From Pseudomonas marvdashtae (lineage in GTDB: Bacteria; Pseudomonadota; Gammaproteobacteria; Pseudomonadales; Pseudomonadaceae): a stretch of 64,000 bases of DNA. Below are positions 53,286-61,534 of this stretch, one piece after another. Location of the stretch: the NCBI RefSeq assembly GCF_014268655.2, contig NZ_JABWQX020000001.1, positions 248,001 to 312,000 on the forward strand, in the 5' to 3' direction. The notes under the pieces were generated by a model. It was given only the letters and a program-made list of their open reading frames with translations, had not been told where the DNA came from and did not search any database. Positions within the stretch are counted from its first letter, which is position 1, and the number at the start of each line of letters is the position of its first letter. The position numbers and the translations under genes were made by a program.

Positions 53286-53396
53286 GATCGTTCCCACGCT
53301 CTGCGTGGGAACGCCTCTTGTGACGCTCTGCGTCACGCTTCATTCGGAACGGGGAGCGTCCCGGGCTGCATTCCCACGCAGAGCGTGGGAACGATC
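53286..53396. repeat. CGTTCCCACGC-type repeat cluster between cdhB and cdhA
   Basis: GATCGTTCCCACGC...GCGTGGGAACGATC: the outer arms are inverted, each followed by its own small hairpin, and a TGTGACGCTCTGCGTCACG unit lies inside. It is the doubled form of the element at 33961. It interrupts a catabolic operon and may process the mRNA. Confidence 0.85.
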
Positions 53397-53398
53397 AG

Positions 53399-54364
53399 TT
53401 ACTCGGCGAAGGCCATCCCATGCTTTTCTTTGGTGGTCTTCACCGCCTCCAGCACTGCCAGCAGGCAATCATCACGATAGCGTTCCAGGGCCGAAATGCT
53501 GTGGCTGCCCAATTGCTCGCTCGTGCCGTCCACCACATCGTCGATCAGCTTCTCGGTCAGCTCCGGCGCCGGCAGATAGGTCCAGGGCAGTTGCAACGCC
53601 GGGCCGAACTGGGCCATGAAATGGCGCATGCCGGCATCGCCGCCGGCCAGGGTGTAAGTCAGGAACGTGCCCATGAATGACCAGCGCAGGCCGGCGCCAA
53701 AACGGATGGCATCGTCGATTTCCCCGGTGGTGGCGACACCGTCGTTGATCAGGTGCAGGGCTTCGCGCCACAGCGCTTCGAGCAGCCGGTCGGCGATGAA
53801 GCCGGGGACTTCCTTGCGCACGTGCAATGGACGCATGCCGAGTGATTCATACACCCGCATCGCTGCTTGCACGGCTTCGGGCGCGGTGTTTTTGCCGCCG
53901 ACCACTTCCACCAGCGGCAACAGATAAACCGGGTTGAACGGGTGCCCGACCACACAGCGGTCCGGGTGGGTGGCGTTCTCATAGAACTCGCTTGGCAGCA
54001 GTCCCGAGGTGCTAGAACCGATCAGCGCATTGGGTTTGGCCGCGGCGCTGATCTGGGCGTGCAGTTCGAGCTTGAGTTCCAGCCGCTCGGGGGCGCTTTC
54101 CTGGATGAAGTCGGCATCGCGCACGCATTCTTCGATGGTGGCGACGAAGCGCAACCGGCCCTGCGAGGCGCCGGCGACCAAGCCTTGTTTCTCAAGGGCG
54201 CCCCAAGCGTTGGCAACGCGTTTGCGCAAGGCGGCCTCGGCACCGGGCGCCGGGTCCCAGGCGACCACGTCCAGGCCATGGGCCAGGGCGCGGCTGACCC
54301 AGCCGCTGCCAATCACGCCGCTGCCCAGAGCAGCGAATGTCTTGATGTCAGTGATGAAGCGCAT
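53399..54364 (-). CDS. cdhA: L-carnitine 3-dehydrogenase
   Basis: A 321-residue 3-hydroxyacyl-CoA-dehydrogenase-like NAD enzyme oxidising carnitine to 3-dehydrocarnitine. '[29 protein letters not shown]' is the Rossmann loop. '[38 protein letters not shown]' carries the catalytic His/Asn region, and '[22 protein letters not shown]' is in the C-terminal domain. Operon order and length match P. aeruginosa cdhA. Confidence 0.93.
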   Translation of the reverse strand: MRFITDIKTFAALGSGVIGSGWVSRALAHGLDVVAWDPAPGAEAALRKRVANAWGALEKQGLVAGASQGRLRFVATIEECVRDADFIQESAPERLELKLELHAQISAAAKPNALIGSSTSGLLPSEFYENATHPDRCVVGHPFNPVYLLPLVEVVGGKNTAPEAVQAAMRVYESLGMRPLHVRKEVPGFIADRLLEALWREALHLINDGVATTGEIDDAIRFGAGLRWSFMGTFLTYTLAGGDAGMRHFMAQFGPALQLPWTYLPAPELTEKLIDDVVDGTSEQLGSHSISALERYRDDCLLAVLEAVKTTKEKHGMAFAE

Positions 54365-54409
54365 GGTGATTTCCTGAACAGATTTGGTAATTGAATGGCC
54401 TGGTCCTGC

Positions 54410-55297
54410 TTAGCCGCGCTGGACCAGGCCCATTTTCTTGCGGCCTTCAGCCGGGGTGAGGACGCGAGCCCCGAGGCGGCTGAGGATTTCGCCAGCGCGC
54501 TCCACCAGTTGACCGTTAGTGGCAAGCACGCCTTTGTCCAGCCAGAGGTTGTCTTCCAGCCCGACCCGCACGTTGCCGCCCAGCAATACCGCCTGGGCCG
54601 CCATCGGCATTTGCATGCGGCCAATGCCGAAACCGGCCCACACCGCGTCCGCCGGCAGGTTGTCGACCATGGCTTTCATGGTGGTGGTGTCGGCGGGCGC
54701 GCCCCACGGGATGCCCAGGCAGAGTTGGAACAACGGGTTGTCCAGCAGGCCTTCCTTGATCATCTGTTTGGCGAACCACAAGTGGCCGGTGTCGAAGATT
54801 TCCAGCTCGGCCTTCACGCCGAGCTCGGTGATGCGCTTGGCGCCGGCCCGCAGTTGCGCTGGGGTAGAAACGTAAATGGTGTCGCCGTCGCCGAAGTTCA
54901 GCGTGCCGCAATCCAGCGTGCAGATTTCCGGCAAGAGTTCTTCGACGTGAGCCAGGCGGGTCAGCGGGCCGACCAGGTCGGTGTTGGGGCCGAACTCCAT
55001 CGGGTTTTCACCGCCGCCGATCTCCAGGTCGCCACCCATGCCGGCGGTGAGGTTGACGATGATGTCGACGTCCGCCTCACGGATGCGCTCCATCACTTCG
55101 CGGTACAGCGCGACGTCGCGACTGAACTTGCCGGTCTGTGGGTCGCGAACATGGCAGTGCACGACGGTCGCACCGGCTTTGGCAGCCTCGACGGCTGCCG
55201 CGGCGATCTGTTTTGGGGTGACCGGCACGTGAGGACTTTTGGCGGTCGTGTCGCCAGCACCGGTGAGTGCGCAGGTGATGATGACGTCGTGGTTCAT
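54410..55297 (-). CDS. cdhC: 3-dehydrocarnitine cleavage enzyme (BKACE family)
   Basis: 295 residues, DUF849/BKACE TIM barrel. '[55 protein letters not shown]' has the zinc-binding HCHVR, and '[10 protein letters not shown]' is the family's C-terminal Glu region. BKACE enzymes condense a beta-keto acid with acetyl-CoA; here 3-dehydrocarnitine would give betainyl-CoA and acetoacetate. It lies between caiX and cdhA, as known from P. aeruginosa. Confidence 0.92.
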   Translation of the reverse strand: MNHDVIITCALTGAGDTTAKSPHVPVTPKQIAAAAVEAAKAGATVVHCHVRDPQTGKFSRDVALYREVMERIREADVDIIVNLTAGMGGDLEIGGGENPMEFGPNTDLVGPLTRLAHVEELLPEICTLDCGTLNFGDGDTIYVSTPAQLRAGAKRITELGVKAELEIFDTGHLWFAKQMIKEGLLDNPLFQLCLGIPWGAPADTTTMKAMVDNLPADAVWAGFGIGRMQMPMAAQAVLLGGNVRVGLEDNLWLDKGVLATNGQLVERAGEILSRLGARVLTPAEGRKKMGLVQRG

Positions 55298-55368
55298 GGT
55301 GCGGATTCCTTCAGGCGTAGTGAGTCACTGCGCAGCCTTTTGCTGCTGCGCAGAGGGAGATCGGTTGA

Positions 55369-56313
55369 TCAGTTGCTGGTGAGTTTCAGATTGTCGGCGG
55401 CCGGCTTGCCGTCGAAGGTGGTCACGCCTTCGAGCCAGCGCTGCTTGTCTTTCGGGTGATCCTTGAGCCATTGCCGGGCCGATTCGAGGGGATCCTTGTG
55501 ATCGAGCAGTGGTTGCATCATCCGGCTCTCGTCTTCGGCAGTGAAGGTCAGGTTGCTCAGCAGACGACCTATGTTCGGGCATTGCTCGGCGTAGTTCGGC
55601 GCGGTCACGGTCCAGACGGTGGCCATGCCTTCGTTCGGGCCGAGGGCGTCTTCGCTGCCGGTGAGGTAGGTCATCTGCACGTTGACGTTCATCGGGTGCG
55701 GCGCCCAGCCGAAGAACACCACGGCTTCCTTGCGCCGCACGGCGCGATCCACGGCGGCGAGCATGCCGGCCTCGCTGGACTCCACCAGCTGGAACTTGCC
55801 CAGGCCGAACTGGTTCTTGGCGATCATCGCCTTGATCTGGGTGTTGGCGCCGGAGCCGGGCTCGATGCCGTAGATCTTGCCGCCCAGCTCCTTCTCGAAT
55901 TTGGCGATGTCGGAAAATGTCTTCAGGCCCTTATCGGCCAGGTAAGTTGGTACGGCCAGGGTGGCGCGGGCGTCCTTAAGGCTCGGTTGCTCCAGCACCT
56001 TGACCTGTTTGGCTTCGACGAACGGCGTGATGGTCTGGGTCATCAGCGGGTTCCAGTAGCCCAGGAACAGGTCCAGGCGCTGGTCGCGGATCCCGGCGAA
56101 AATGATCTGTTGGGAAGCGCTGGTCTGTTTGGTCTTGTAGCCGAGGCCGTCGAGCATCACCTGGGTCAAGGCGCTGGTGGCGATGACGTCGGTCCAGTTG
56201 ACCACGCCCAGGCGCACGTTCTGGCACGCGGCGGGCTCGGCGGCGATGGCGGCCTGATTCACAAGGGAGGTGGCGCTGAGTGCAAGCACGCAAGCGCTGA
56301 TCAGTCGTTTCAT
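55369..56313 (-). CDS. caiX: Carnitine-binding periplasmic protein
   Basis: 314 residues with a signal peptide (MKRLISACVLALSATSLVNQAAIA). 'CQNVRLGVVNWTDVIATSALTQVMLDGLGYKTKQ', 'FLGYWNPLM' and 'VVFFGWAPHPMN' are ProX/ChoX-like with aromatic ligands for a trimethylammonium group, and the protein parallels CbcX (46711). No permease is next to it, so it probably uses CbcWV. It is first in the carnitine operon and divergent from cdhR. Confidence 0.9.
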   Translation of the reverse strand: MKRLISACVLALSATSLVNQAAIAAEPAACQNVRLGVVNWTDVIATSALTQVMLDGLGYKTKQTSASQQIIFAGIRDQRLDLFLGYWNPLMTQTITPFVEAKQVKVLEQPSLKDARATLAVPTYLADKGLKTFSDIAKFEKELGGKIYGIEPGSGANTQIKAMIAKNQFGLGKFQLVESSEAGMLAAVDRAVRRKEAVVFFGWAPHPMNVNVQMTYLTGSEDALGPNEGMATVWTVTAPNYAEQCPNIGRLLSNLTFTAEDESRMMQPLLDHKDPLESARQWLKDHPKDKQRWLEGVTTFDGKPAADNLKLTSN

Positions 56314-56411
56314 GTCGGGTTCCTCGGCAGTTTTTATTGTTATGGGGGTTCCGGTGTCTGTGCGCCGGTGGTGCCAAGTTACGCAGCCAGGGCCTGCTCA
56401 AAACGCACAGC

Positions 56412-56449
56412 GGCGACGTCCTCTTGCACTGCAGCGACCTGTCCTCTTG
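56412..56449. promoter_or_regulatory. Direct repeats between caiX and cdhR, candidate CdhR site
   Basis: GGCGAC-G-TCCTCTTG and AGCGAC-CTG-TCCTCTTG occur 21-23 bp apart in the 194-bp divergent interval. Such a repeat spacing fits an AraC-type activator. CdhR is known to act at the caiX promoter in P. aeruginosa; the exact box here is inferred. Confidence 0.55.
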
Positions 56450-56507
56450 AAGGGACGTTGCAACTGGCGTATCAAGGTCCGCACGCTACCCGACCACCGA
56501 GCGCGCC

Positions 56508-57467
56508 ATGTCCCAGGATTTCTACTTCTTGTTGATGCCGGGCTTTTCGGCCATCGGTTTCATCTCGGCCATCGAGCCGTTGCGGGTCGCCAACCGTTTT
56601 CGTGGCGAGCTGTATCGCTGGCACGTGTTGAGCGCCGATGGTGGGGCGGTTTTGGCGAGCAATGGCATGTCGGTCAACGCTGATGCCGCGCTGGAGCCGC
56701 TGAAGAAAGGCGCGACGCTGTGGGTCGTGGCGGGTTTTGAGCCGTTGAAGTTCGCCGGCCCGGTGCTGGAGCGCTGGTTGCATCGGTTGGACAGCGAAGG
56801 CGTGATCCTGGGCGGCATCGACACCGGCAGTGTGGTCCTGGCCGAGGCGGGACTGCTGGAAGGGCATCGTGTGACGCTGCATTGGGAAGCGATCGAGGCG
56901 TTCAAGGAGTCCTATCCGCAGCTCAGCGTGACCCAGGAACTGTTCGAAATCGACCGTCGCCGCATCACCTGCGCGGGCGGTACCGCGTCCATCGACCTGA
57001 TGCTCGACCTGATCGGCCAGGCCCACGGTTCGGAGCTGGCGATCCAGGTCAGCGAGCAGTTCGTGCTCGGCCGCATCCGCCCGCGCAAAGACCACCAGCG
57101 CATGGAAATCGCCAACCGCTACGGCATTCGCAACAAGAAGCTGGTGCACGTCATCGGCGAGATGGAAACCCACAGTGAACCGCCCCTGAGTACCTTGGCC
57201 CTGGCCGAGTCGATCAACGTCACCCGGCGCCAGCTCGAACGCCTGTTCCGCCTGCACCTGAATGACACCCCGAGCAACTTCTACCTGCGCCTGCGCCTGG
57301 AAAAGGCCCGGCAACTGCTACGCCAGACCGACATGAGCGTGTTGGAAGTGAGCATCGCCTGCGGGTTTGAATCACCGTCGTATTTCACCCGCAGTTATCG
57401 GGCACGGTTCGCGCGGTGTCCGCGGGAGGATCGGCGGCGGCAGGGAGATGGGCGGGAGTTGGTTTGA
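56508..57467 (+). CDS. cdhR: CdhR, AraC-type regulator of carnitine catabolism
   Basis: 319 residues with the same layout as GbdR: an amidotransferase-like domain ('FLLMPGFSAIGFISAIEPLRVANRF', 'GGIDTGSVVLAEAGLLEG') and an AraC domain ('TLALAESINVTRRQLERLFRLHLNDTPSNFYLRLRL', 'SIACGFESPSYFTRSYRARF'). In P. aeruginosa CdhR activates the caiX-cdh operon in response to carnitine. It is divergent from that operon. The 3' end lies against an AT-rich promoter at 57464. Confidence 0.92.
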   Translation: MSQDFYFLLMPGFSAIGFISAIEPLRVANRFRGELYRWHVLSADGGAVLASNGMSVNADAALEPLKKGATLWVVAGFEPLKFAGPVLERWLHRLDSEGVILGGIDTGSVVLAEAGLLEGHRVTLHWEAIEAFKESYPQLSVTQELFEIDRRRITCAGGTASIDLMLDLIGQAHGSELAIQVSEQFVLGRIRPRKDHQRMEIANRYGIRNKKLVHVIGEMETHSEPPLSTLALAESINVTRRQLERLFRLHLNDTPSNFYLRLRLEKARQLLRQTDMSVLEVSIACGFESPSYFTRSYRARFARCPREDRRRQGDGRELV

Positions 57468-57532
57468 CAGGTATTTATACTCAATTATACTCGCGACTAT
57501 AAATTATACCTGTCGCCATAATTGAGTATAAA
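57464..57532 (+). promoter_or_regulatory. AT-rich promoter with interlocked inverted repeats
   Basis: TTGACA (57464-57469), a 16-bp spacer and TATACT (57486-57491) make a near-consensus sigma-70 promoter. Over it lie two perfect inverted repeats: GACAGGTAT (57466-57474) with ATACCTGTC (57506-57514), and TTTATACTCAATTAT (57474-57488) with ATAATTGAGTATAAA (57518-57532). TTATACTC also recurs directly at a 10-bp step (57475, 57485). Strong operator-like symmetry suggests tight repression by a dimeric or oligomeric protein. It ends 3 bp before the ATPase ATG and overlaps the cdhR stop. Confidence 0.75.
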
Positions 57533-57535
57533 ACC

Positions 57536-58714
57536 ATGTCCAAGCACCCCGGTTTTGTTTTCCGGCGCCCCGATCTGGCCCGCAATATTGTCGATGGGCT
57601 GGCCGGCGCCGGGATCCAGGATTACACCTCAGGCCTGTTTCTGGCCGCGCCAAGGCGTACCGGAAAAAGTACGTTCCTGCGCGAGGACTTGATTCCCGAA
57701 TGCGAGACCCGTGGTTGGCTCACGGTCTACGTCGACCTCTGGGCAAACAAGGAGAAAGACCCTGCCGACCTGATCGCCTCGGCCATCGCCGGGGCACTGG
57801 TGCCTTATGAAAAGGGCATCCGCAAGCTCGCCAAATCCATGGGCATCGACAAACTCAGCTTCTTGCGCACGTTGTCCTGGGATTTCAGCCAGCCGCAACT
57901 GCCCGAGGGGGCGACGCTGACCCAAGCGCTGGAACTGTTGCACCGTGCCGCCGATAAAACCGTGGTGCTGGTGATCGACGAAGCCCAGCATGCGCTGACC
58001 ACCGAGGCCGGGGTCAACGCGATGTTCGCCCTCAAGGCTGCCCGTGATCAGCTCAACCAGGGGCGTGAAGGGGATACCAGCGGTCTGCGGCTTGTGTTCA
58101 CCGGCTCCAATCGCGACAAGCTCGCGCACTTGGTACTGAGCCGCAACCAACCGTTCTACGGGTCCAGCATCACGCCGTTCCCTTTGCTGGGCAAAGCCTT
58201 CACCCAAGCCTACACCTTCCATTTGAACGCACACCTGGCCCAGACCAACCAGTTCAACGCCGATGACCTCGACCAGGCTTTTGAGCTGGTGGGGCGCCGT
58301 CCCGAGATGTTGCGCAGCGTCATCGGAGAAATTGCCCTGGAACTGGGTGAGGCGAGCCATTTGGGTGAACTGCTGCGCAACAGCGCCGAAATGCTCCGCG
58401 CTGGTGTCTGGACCGAGTTCGAAAGCGCCTGGAACGCCCTGACGGTGCCGCAACGCGCGGTGTTGCAGGTCATGGCCGAACGCTCGCAGAACAACGAGCC
58501 CTTCGCGCCCTTCACTGACTCAACGTTGGAGGCGGTGGGCAAGGTGCTGAAAAACATGGGCAGCGAAGTCGTGCCCGGTACCCAGACCATCCAATCCTGC
58601 ATCGACGCGCTGCGTGAAAAAGAGCTGGTGTGGAAGTCCAACCGCGGTGGTTATGCGCTGGAAGACAAGGCGTTTGCGGAGTGGTTGAAGGGGTATCGCA
58701 AGCAACAGAACTGA
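57536..58714 (+). CDS. Orphan P-loop ATPase with C-terminal winged-helix-like region
   Basis: 392 residues. 'LAAPRRTGKSTFL' (Walker A, Lys 44), 'VVLVIDEAQHAL' (Walker B, residues 143-154) and 'LRLVFTGSNRDKLAHL' (sensor-like) form an AAA/STAND-type ATPase core similar to the 'archaeal ATPase' group. Residues about 300-392 read as a winged helix ('VPQRAVLQVMAE', 'IQSCIDALREKELVWKSNRGGYAL'). No partner toxin, nuclease or transposase is next to it. The strong repeat promoter and its placing between the carnitine and dgc loci mark it as accessory. Function unknown; the winged helix could bind its own promoter. Confidence 0.75.
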   Translation: MSKHPGFVFRRPDLARNIVDGLAGAGIQDYTSGLFLAAPRRTGKSTFLREDLIPECETRGWLTVYVDLWANKEKDPADLIASAIAGALVPYEKGIRKLAKSMGIDKLSFLRTLSWDFSQPQLPEGATLTQALELLHRAADKTVVLVIDEAQHALTTEAGVNAMFALKAARDQLNQGREGDTSGLRLVFTGSNRDKLAHLVLSRNQPFYGSSITPFPLLGKAFTQAYTFHLNAHLAQTNQFNADDLDQAFELVGRRPEMLRSVIGEIALELGEASHLGELLRNSAEMLRAGVWTEFESAWNALTVPQRAVLQVMAERSQNNEPFAPFTDSTLEAVGKVLKNMGSEVVPGTQTIQSCIDALREKELVWKSNRGGYALEDKAFAEWLKGYRKQQN

Positions 58715-58751
58715 TGCCAACCGGATGAGCTGTCGGGCAAAGAAGAACCTT

Positions 58752-58868
58752 TGGCGAGGGGAGTTATCCCCGTTGGGCTGCGCAGCAGCCCTAAATCTAT
58801 CTGATACACCGAGTCGCCAGGTTTCAGGGCCGCTTCGCGCCCCAACGGGGATAAATCCCCTCGCCACA
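58752..58868. repeat. REP pair (REPIN)
   Basis: TGGCGAGGGGAGTTATCCCCG and the inverted GGGGATAAATCCCCTCGCCA flank a core between the ATPase gene and the DUF3010 gene. The arm sequence (GGGGATAA) differs from the GGGAGCAAGC type seen elsewhere, so this is a sub-class. Confidence 0.85.
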
Positions 58869-58904
58869 GTGATGGTGCTCGGTCAGGCATTGGTAGAAGA
58901 GAAT

Positions 58905-59321
58905 TTACTTCTTCATCAACGCCGAGCAGGCTGCTTTATAGGCTTCATGCTGATACTTGTTCAGCGTTGCCGGCAGGGCGAAGTCGTGTTTCTTGCTCTG
59001 TGCATTAATGGTCTGCGGCGACAGCAGCGTCACCTCGCAACCTTCCAGCAATTGGAAAATCCCTTCGATCTTGAACGTGGTCGGCCCACCGGCGAACTCA
59101 CCTTTCTTGCTGCGCTTCTTTATAGCGATGCGTTCGATGCCGTTGTCCGTCACGAACGCCCGCACTTGCGCAGCGAAAGCCTTGACGTTCGCGGCTTCGT
59201 CATCGTCGTCCAGGGCGATTTTCTTGGTGTTCAGTGGGACGTGGCTCAACGCCTGTTGATCCAGCGAGGCAACGGCGATGATCGCTTCGCTGCCTTTGAT
59301 TTCGATGCCGCAGATGATCAT
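58905..59321 (-). CDS. DUF3010 family protein
   Basis: 138 residues, cytosolic. The opening 'MIICGIEIKGSEAIIAVASLD' (a beta hairpin of RNase-H-like fold type), 'IAIKKRSKKGEFAGGPTTFKIEGIFQLL' and a helical end 'NKYQHEAYKAACSALMKK' are typical of DUF3010. The function is unknown. It is convergent with the ATPase gene. Confidence 0.8.
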   Translation of the reverse strand: MIICGIEIKGSEAIIAVASLDQQALSHVPLNTKKIALDDDDEAANVKAFAAQVRAFVTDNGIERIAIKKRSKKGEFAGGPTTFKIEGIFQLLEGCEVTLLSPQTINAQSKKHDFALPATLNKYQHEAYKAACSALMKK

Positions 59322-59370
59322 GCTTGGCCTTGGATTCGGGAGGTCTGGAGAGCCAGTCTATCCGCCTTGA

Positions 59371-60147
59371 TCAATTCATGCTCGCGCGCAGGTCCAGCAT
59401 GATCTTGTCGAAATAGTCGACCCGGATGACCCCAAAGCGTGGGTACTCGAAATCCAGGATCACGTACAGCACGCAGACCATCACCGCTGCGTAACCGAGG
59501 CTGTGCAGCCAGTTGCGTTGCCGGGCGCCGGCCATGCCATAGCCGATCAGCAGGGCGCTGATCAGGGTCATGGTCACCAGCATCAGGTAAATGGTCAGGG
59601 GTGGGTGAGTTTCGTGGGCCACGGCGCGAGTGGTGGTGATATCGATCATCTCGTTCTGTGCCTGCAACACCGGGGTTCCCTGGGTTGGGGTGGGCATCTG
59701 TTGCAGGGCGGCGACGGTGCGTTTCCAGATGGTCTGTTGCAAGTCATTGGCCCGGTCATGGGCGGCTTCGTCGACTTCGTCTTCGCGCAGGTCGCGGTAG
59801 TACTCGATGCGGGCGTCGACATAGTTCCGGAATGCCTGGCGGATCTTGGGTTGTTCGCTGGCGGGCAGCAGGTCCAGGCGCAGCCAGGCCGTGCCCATGG
59901 CATTGGTTTCGGCAACGATCAGTGCGCGGCGCTGATCCAGGCGCGAAGCCGCGCCGGAAAAGGTAAAGGCAATCAGCAAGGCCAGCAGGCCAAACACCGC
60001 GCCTTCGATAGCCCCGATGCCCTGGCGGGCGCCGTCCGGGTCCTGGGCCAGGTGACGGTTGCCGACCCGACGACCGGCTTCGATGCCGAGCACGATGGCG
60101 ATAAAGATGGCTAACCCATAAAAGGGCAGGGCGGTAAGAGAGTGCAT
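59371..60147 (-). CDS. DUF4239 / bestrophin-like membrane protein
   Basis: 258 residues. Two helices near the N-terminus ('LPFYGLAIFIAIVLGIEAG', 'AIEGAVFGLLALLIAFTFSGAASRLDQRR'), a long soluble helical part, then two C-terminal helices ('LTIYLMLVTMTLISALLIGYGM', 'LGYAAVMVCVLYVILDFEYPRFG'). This matches DUF4239, a membrane family with unknown role. ATG 60147 is chosen; the upstream frame is out of character. Confidence 0.75.
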   Translation of the reverse strand: MHSLTALPFYGLAIFIAIVLGIEAGRRVGNRHLAQDPDGARQGIGAIEGAVFGLLALLIAFTFSGAASRLDQRRALIVAETNAMGTAWLRLDLLPASEQPKIRQAFRNYVDARIEYYRDLREDEVDEAAHDRANDLQQTIWKRTVAALQQMPTPTQGTPVLQAQNEMIDITTTRAVAHETHPPLTIYLMLVTMTLISALLIGYGMAGARQRNWLHSLGYAAVMVCVLYVILDFEYPRFGVIRVDYFDKIMLDLRASMN

Positions 60148-60250
60148 ACGAAAATCCCCTGATCGTCGTGTGTGACTCGTCTGTACAGCCCGGCTCGGAC
60201 GGGTATGTAGCCAGTGTAGACGACGCTGCTGGTTTGTCGCTTTTGAGGTT

Positions 60251-60574
60251 TTACAGTTCCAGCTGATCGGCACGGATACCAAAAGCAGCGGCAATTTTTT
60301 CGCGGGTCGCCCTGCGCGGCTTGCCGACTGATTCCTGTTGGGCAAACGCCGGTTGGGAGATGCCCAGACGACGGGCAACCTCCTCCTGGGTCAAACTCAG
60401 ATGTTCGCGCCAGGCGCGAATCGGTGTCGCACCGTCGACGATACGGCTGACTACCTCATGAGGGATCAGATCCGGTTCTAGTTTTTGCGCAACGTATTTC
60501 GCATACGGAATGACCACGAATGCCGGGTTCCCGTCTGCGTCGTTGATGATCTGGATGTCAGTAGGTTCGTTCAT
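60251..60574 (-). CDS. HigA-like antitoxin with helix-turn-helix domain
   Basis: 107 residues. A N-terminal about 35 residues ('IINDADGNPAFVVIPYAKYVAQK', of Phd/RHH-like linker type) are followed by an XRE helix-turn-helix ('SLTQEEVARRLGISQPAFAQQE'). Such antitoxins neutralise a RelE-family toxin and repress their own operon. The start overlaps the toxin stop by 17 bp, so translation is coupled. The fold is intact, so it could remain a regulator even if the toxin is dead. Confidence 0.8.
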   Translation of the reverse strand: MNEPTDIQIINDADGNPAFVVIPYAKYVAQKLEPDLIPHEVVSRIVDGATPIRAWREHLSLTQEEVARRLGISQPAFAQQESVGKPRRATREKIAAAFGIRADQLEL

Positions 60575-60770
60575 CGCGTTTCTTGACCTCTTGAATGCTG
60601 ACGACCTTGATCGCCCCGTCCCAATCGAACATGACTCGATAGCTACCTACCCGGAGGCGGTACGCATAGCCATGGCCAACAAGTGCTTTGACATTCACCA
60701 CGTCAGGCATCTGGGCGAGTGCCGTAACGGCGTCCCGAACCTGAACCTGATGGACGGAGTGCAATTTCAA
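60558..60770 (-). pseudogene. RelE-family toxin without a normal start codon
   Basis: The longest ORF with a usual start (TTG 60770) gives 70 residues and ends in 'YRLRVGSYRVMFDW...VSIQEVKKRDERTY', the C-terminal catalytic half of RelE toxins. The reading frame continues upstream and encodes the expected N-terminal strand and helix ('HYPRTRKAVKQLLKL') to about 60845, but no ATG, GTG or TTG occurs before a TAA at 60852. Either the start codon has been lost, or a rare ATT (60845) is used. I treat it as probably inactivated. Confidence 0.65.
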
Positions 60771-60815
60771 AAGCTGCTTAACGGCTTTTCTGGTCCGTGG
60801 ATAGTGTTCATGGAA

Positions 60816-60859
60816 GGATATAAGTCTTTTATAAGATTTGCGAATCTTGACTTATATCC
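60816..60859. promoter_or_regulatory. Nested palindrome at the 5' end of the toxin-antitoxin locus
   Basis: GGATATAAGTC (60816-60826) pairs with GACTTATATCC (60849-60859), and inside it AAGATT-TGCG-AATCTT is a second inverted repeat. It could be the operator of the antitoxin, yet it overlaps the stretch that still reads as the toxin N-terminus. Confidence 0.6.
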
Positions 60860-60899
60860 CGTCCAGGGCCAACGCGTGAAAGGTGTCTGAATATTGCTT

Positions 60900-61301
60900 T
60901 CACTCCTGCCCAATCGACTCCAAAAACTCCGACCGGTCATCGCTCACTTGGGCCATGCAGTCGTTTTCGGCGATTTTGTAGGCTTCGCTGCCGGGTTTGG
61001 CCGGGAAGGCGGCGATGGCGCAGTCGGCGTCGCGCTGTTTTTGCCACAGTTGCTGGGCGGCCTTGACCTTGGTGGTGATGTCGTTGAGCTGGGCCTTGTC
61101 GCTGGCGTAGCGGGTTTGCAGGCGCTCAAGGAGGCTCTGCAGGTTTTCCCCCAGCAATTGTTCGGCGGCGGCTTTGCCGTAGGCCGAGCAGGCCAGGGTC
61201 TGGACGTCGTTTTCGACTTCGTCGCAGGGATTGGGCTCGGTGTCTTCGGTTGCGTGTGCCAGGGTGCTGATCAGTGCCAAAGCCAGGAAGATCGATTTCA
61301 T
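60900..61301 (-). CDS. LprI-like secreted protein (DUF1311)
   Basis: 133 residues. Signal peptide (MKSIFLALALISTLAHA), then 'NPCDEVENDVQTLACSAYGKAAAEQLLGENLQSLLERL' and 'LWQKQRDADCAIAAF', with four Cys in the spacing of the LprI domain, a periplasmic lysozyme-inhibitor-like fold. ATG 61301 is chosen because the 42-residue upstream extension lacks a ribosome site and would hide the signal peptide. Confidence 0.8.
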   Translation of the reverse strand: MKSIFLALALISTLAHATEDTEPNPCDEVENDVQTLACSAYGKAAAEQLLGENLQSLLERLQTRYASDKAQLNDITTKVKAAQQLWQKQRDADCAIAAFPAKPGSEAYKIAENDCMAQVSDDRSEFLESIGQE

Positions 61302-61534
61302 CGCGTTGCCGCTCAAGTCCAGTGAAAACCAGTGATGCGGCGGATTCTGGCGCAAGCGCGGGGTAAAGAACAGACGGGCAGGGTGGGCCCGTTGTAACCC
61401 ATTGTCGTGGATTGACGCTTTCGGCAATTCCCCTGTCGTTTTTGCACCGGGTCGCGACGGCCCTCAGGCATATGCTGGCCCCAAAGCGCCGGCACACGAT
61501 TCGGCGCATGAATCGCCAACAAGGGGACTGCCTG

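Noticed and set aside
60780..60823. ATG at 60814 on the minus strand as the missing toxin start
   Set aside because: It is out of frame with the RelE reading frame and runs into a TGA after 14 codons.
60510..60890. 126-codon plus-strand ORF over the toxin-antitoxin start
   Set aside because: Shadow of the toxin and antitoxin genes with no motif and no ribosome site.
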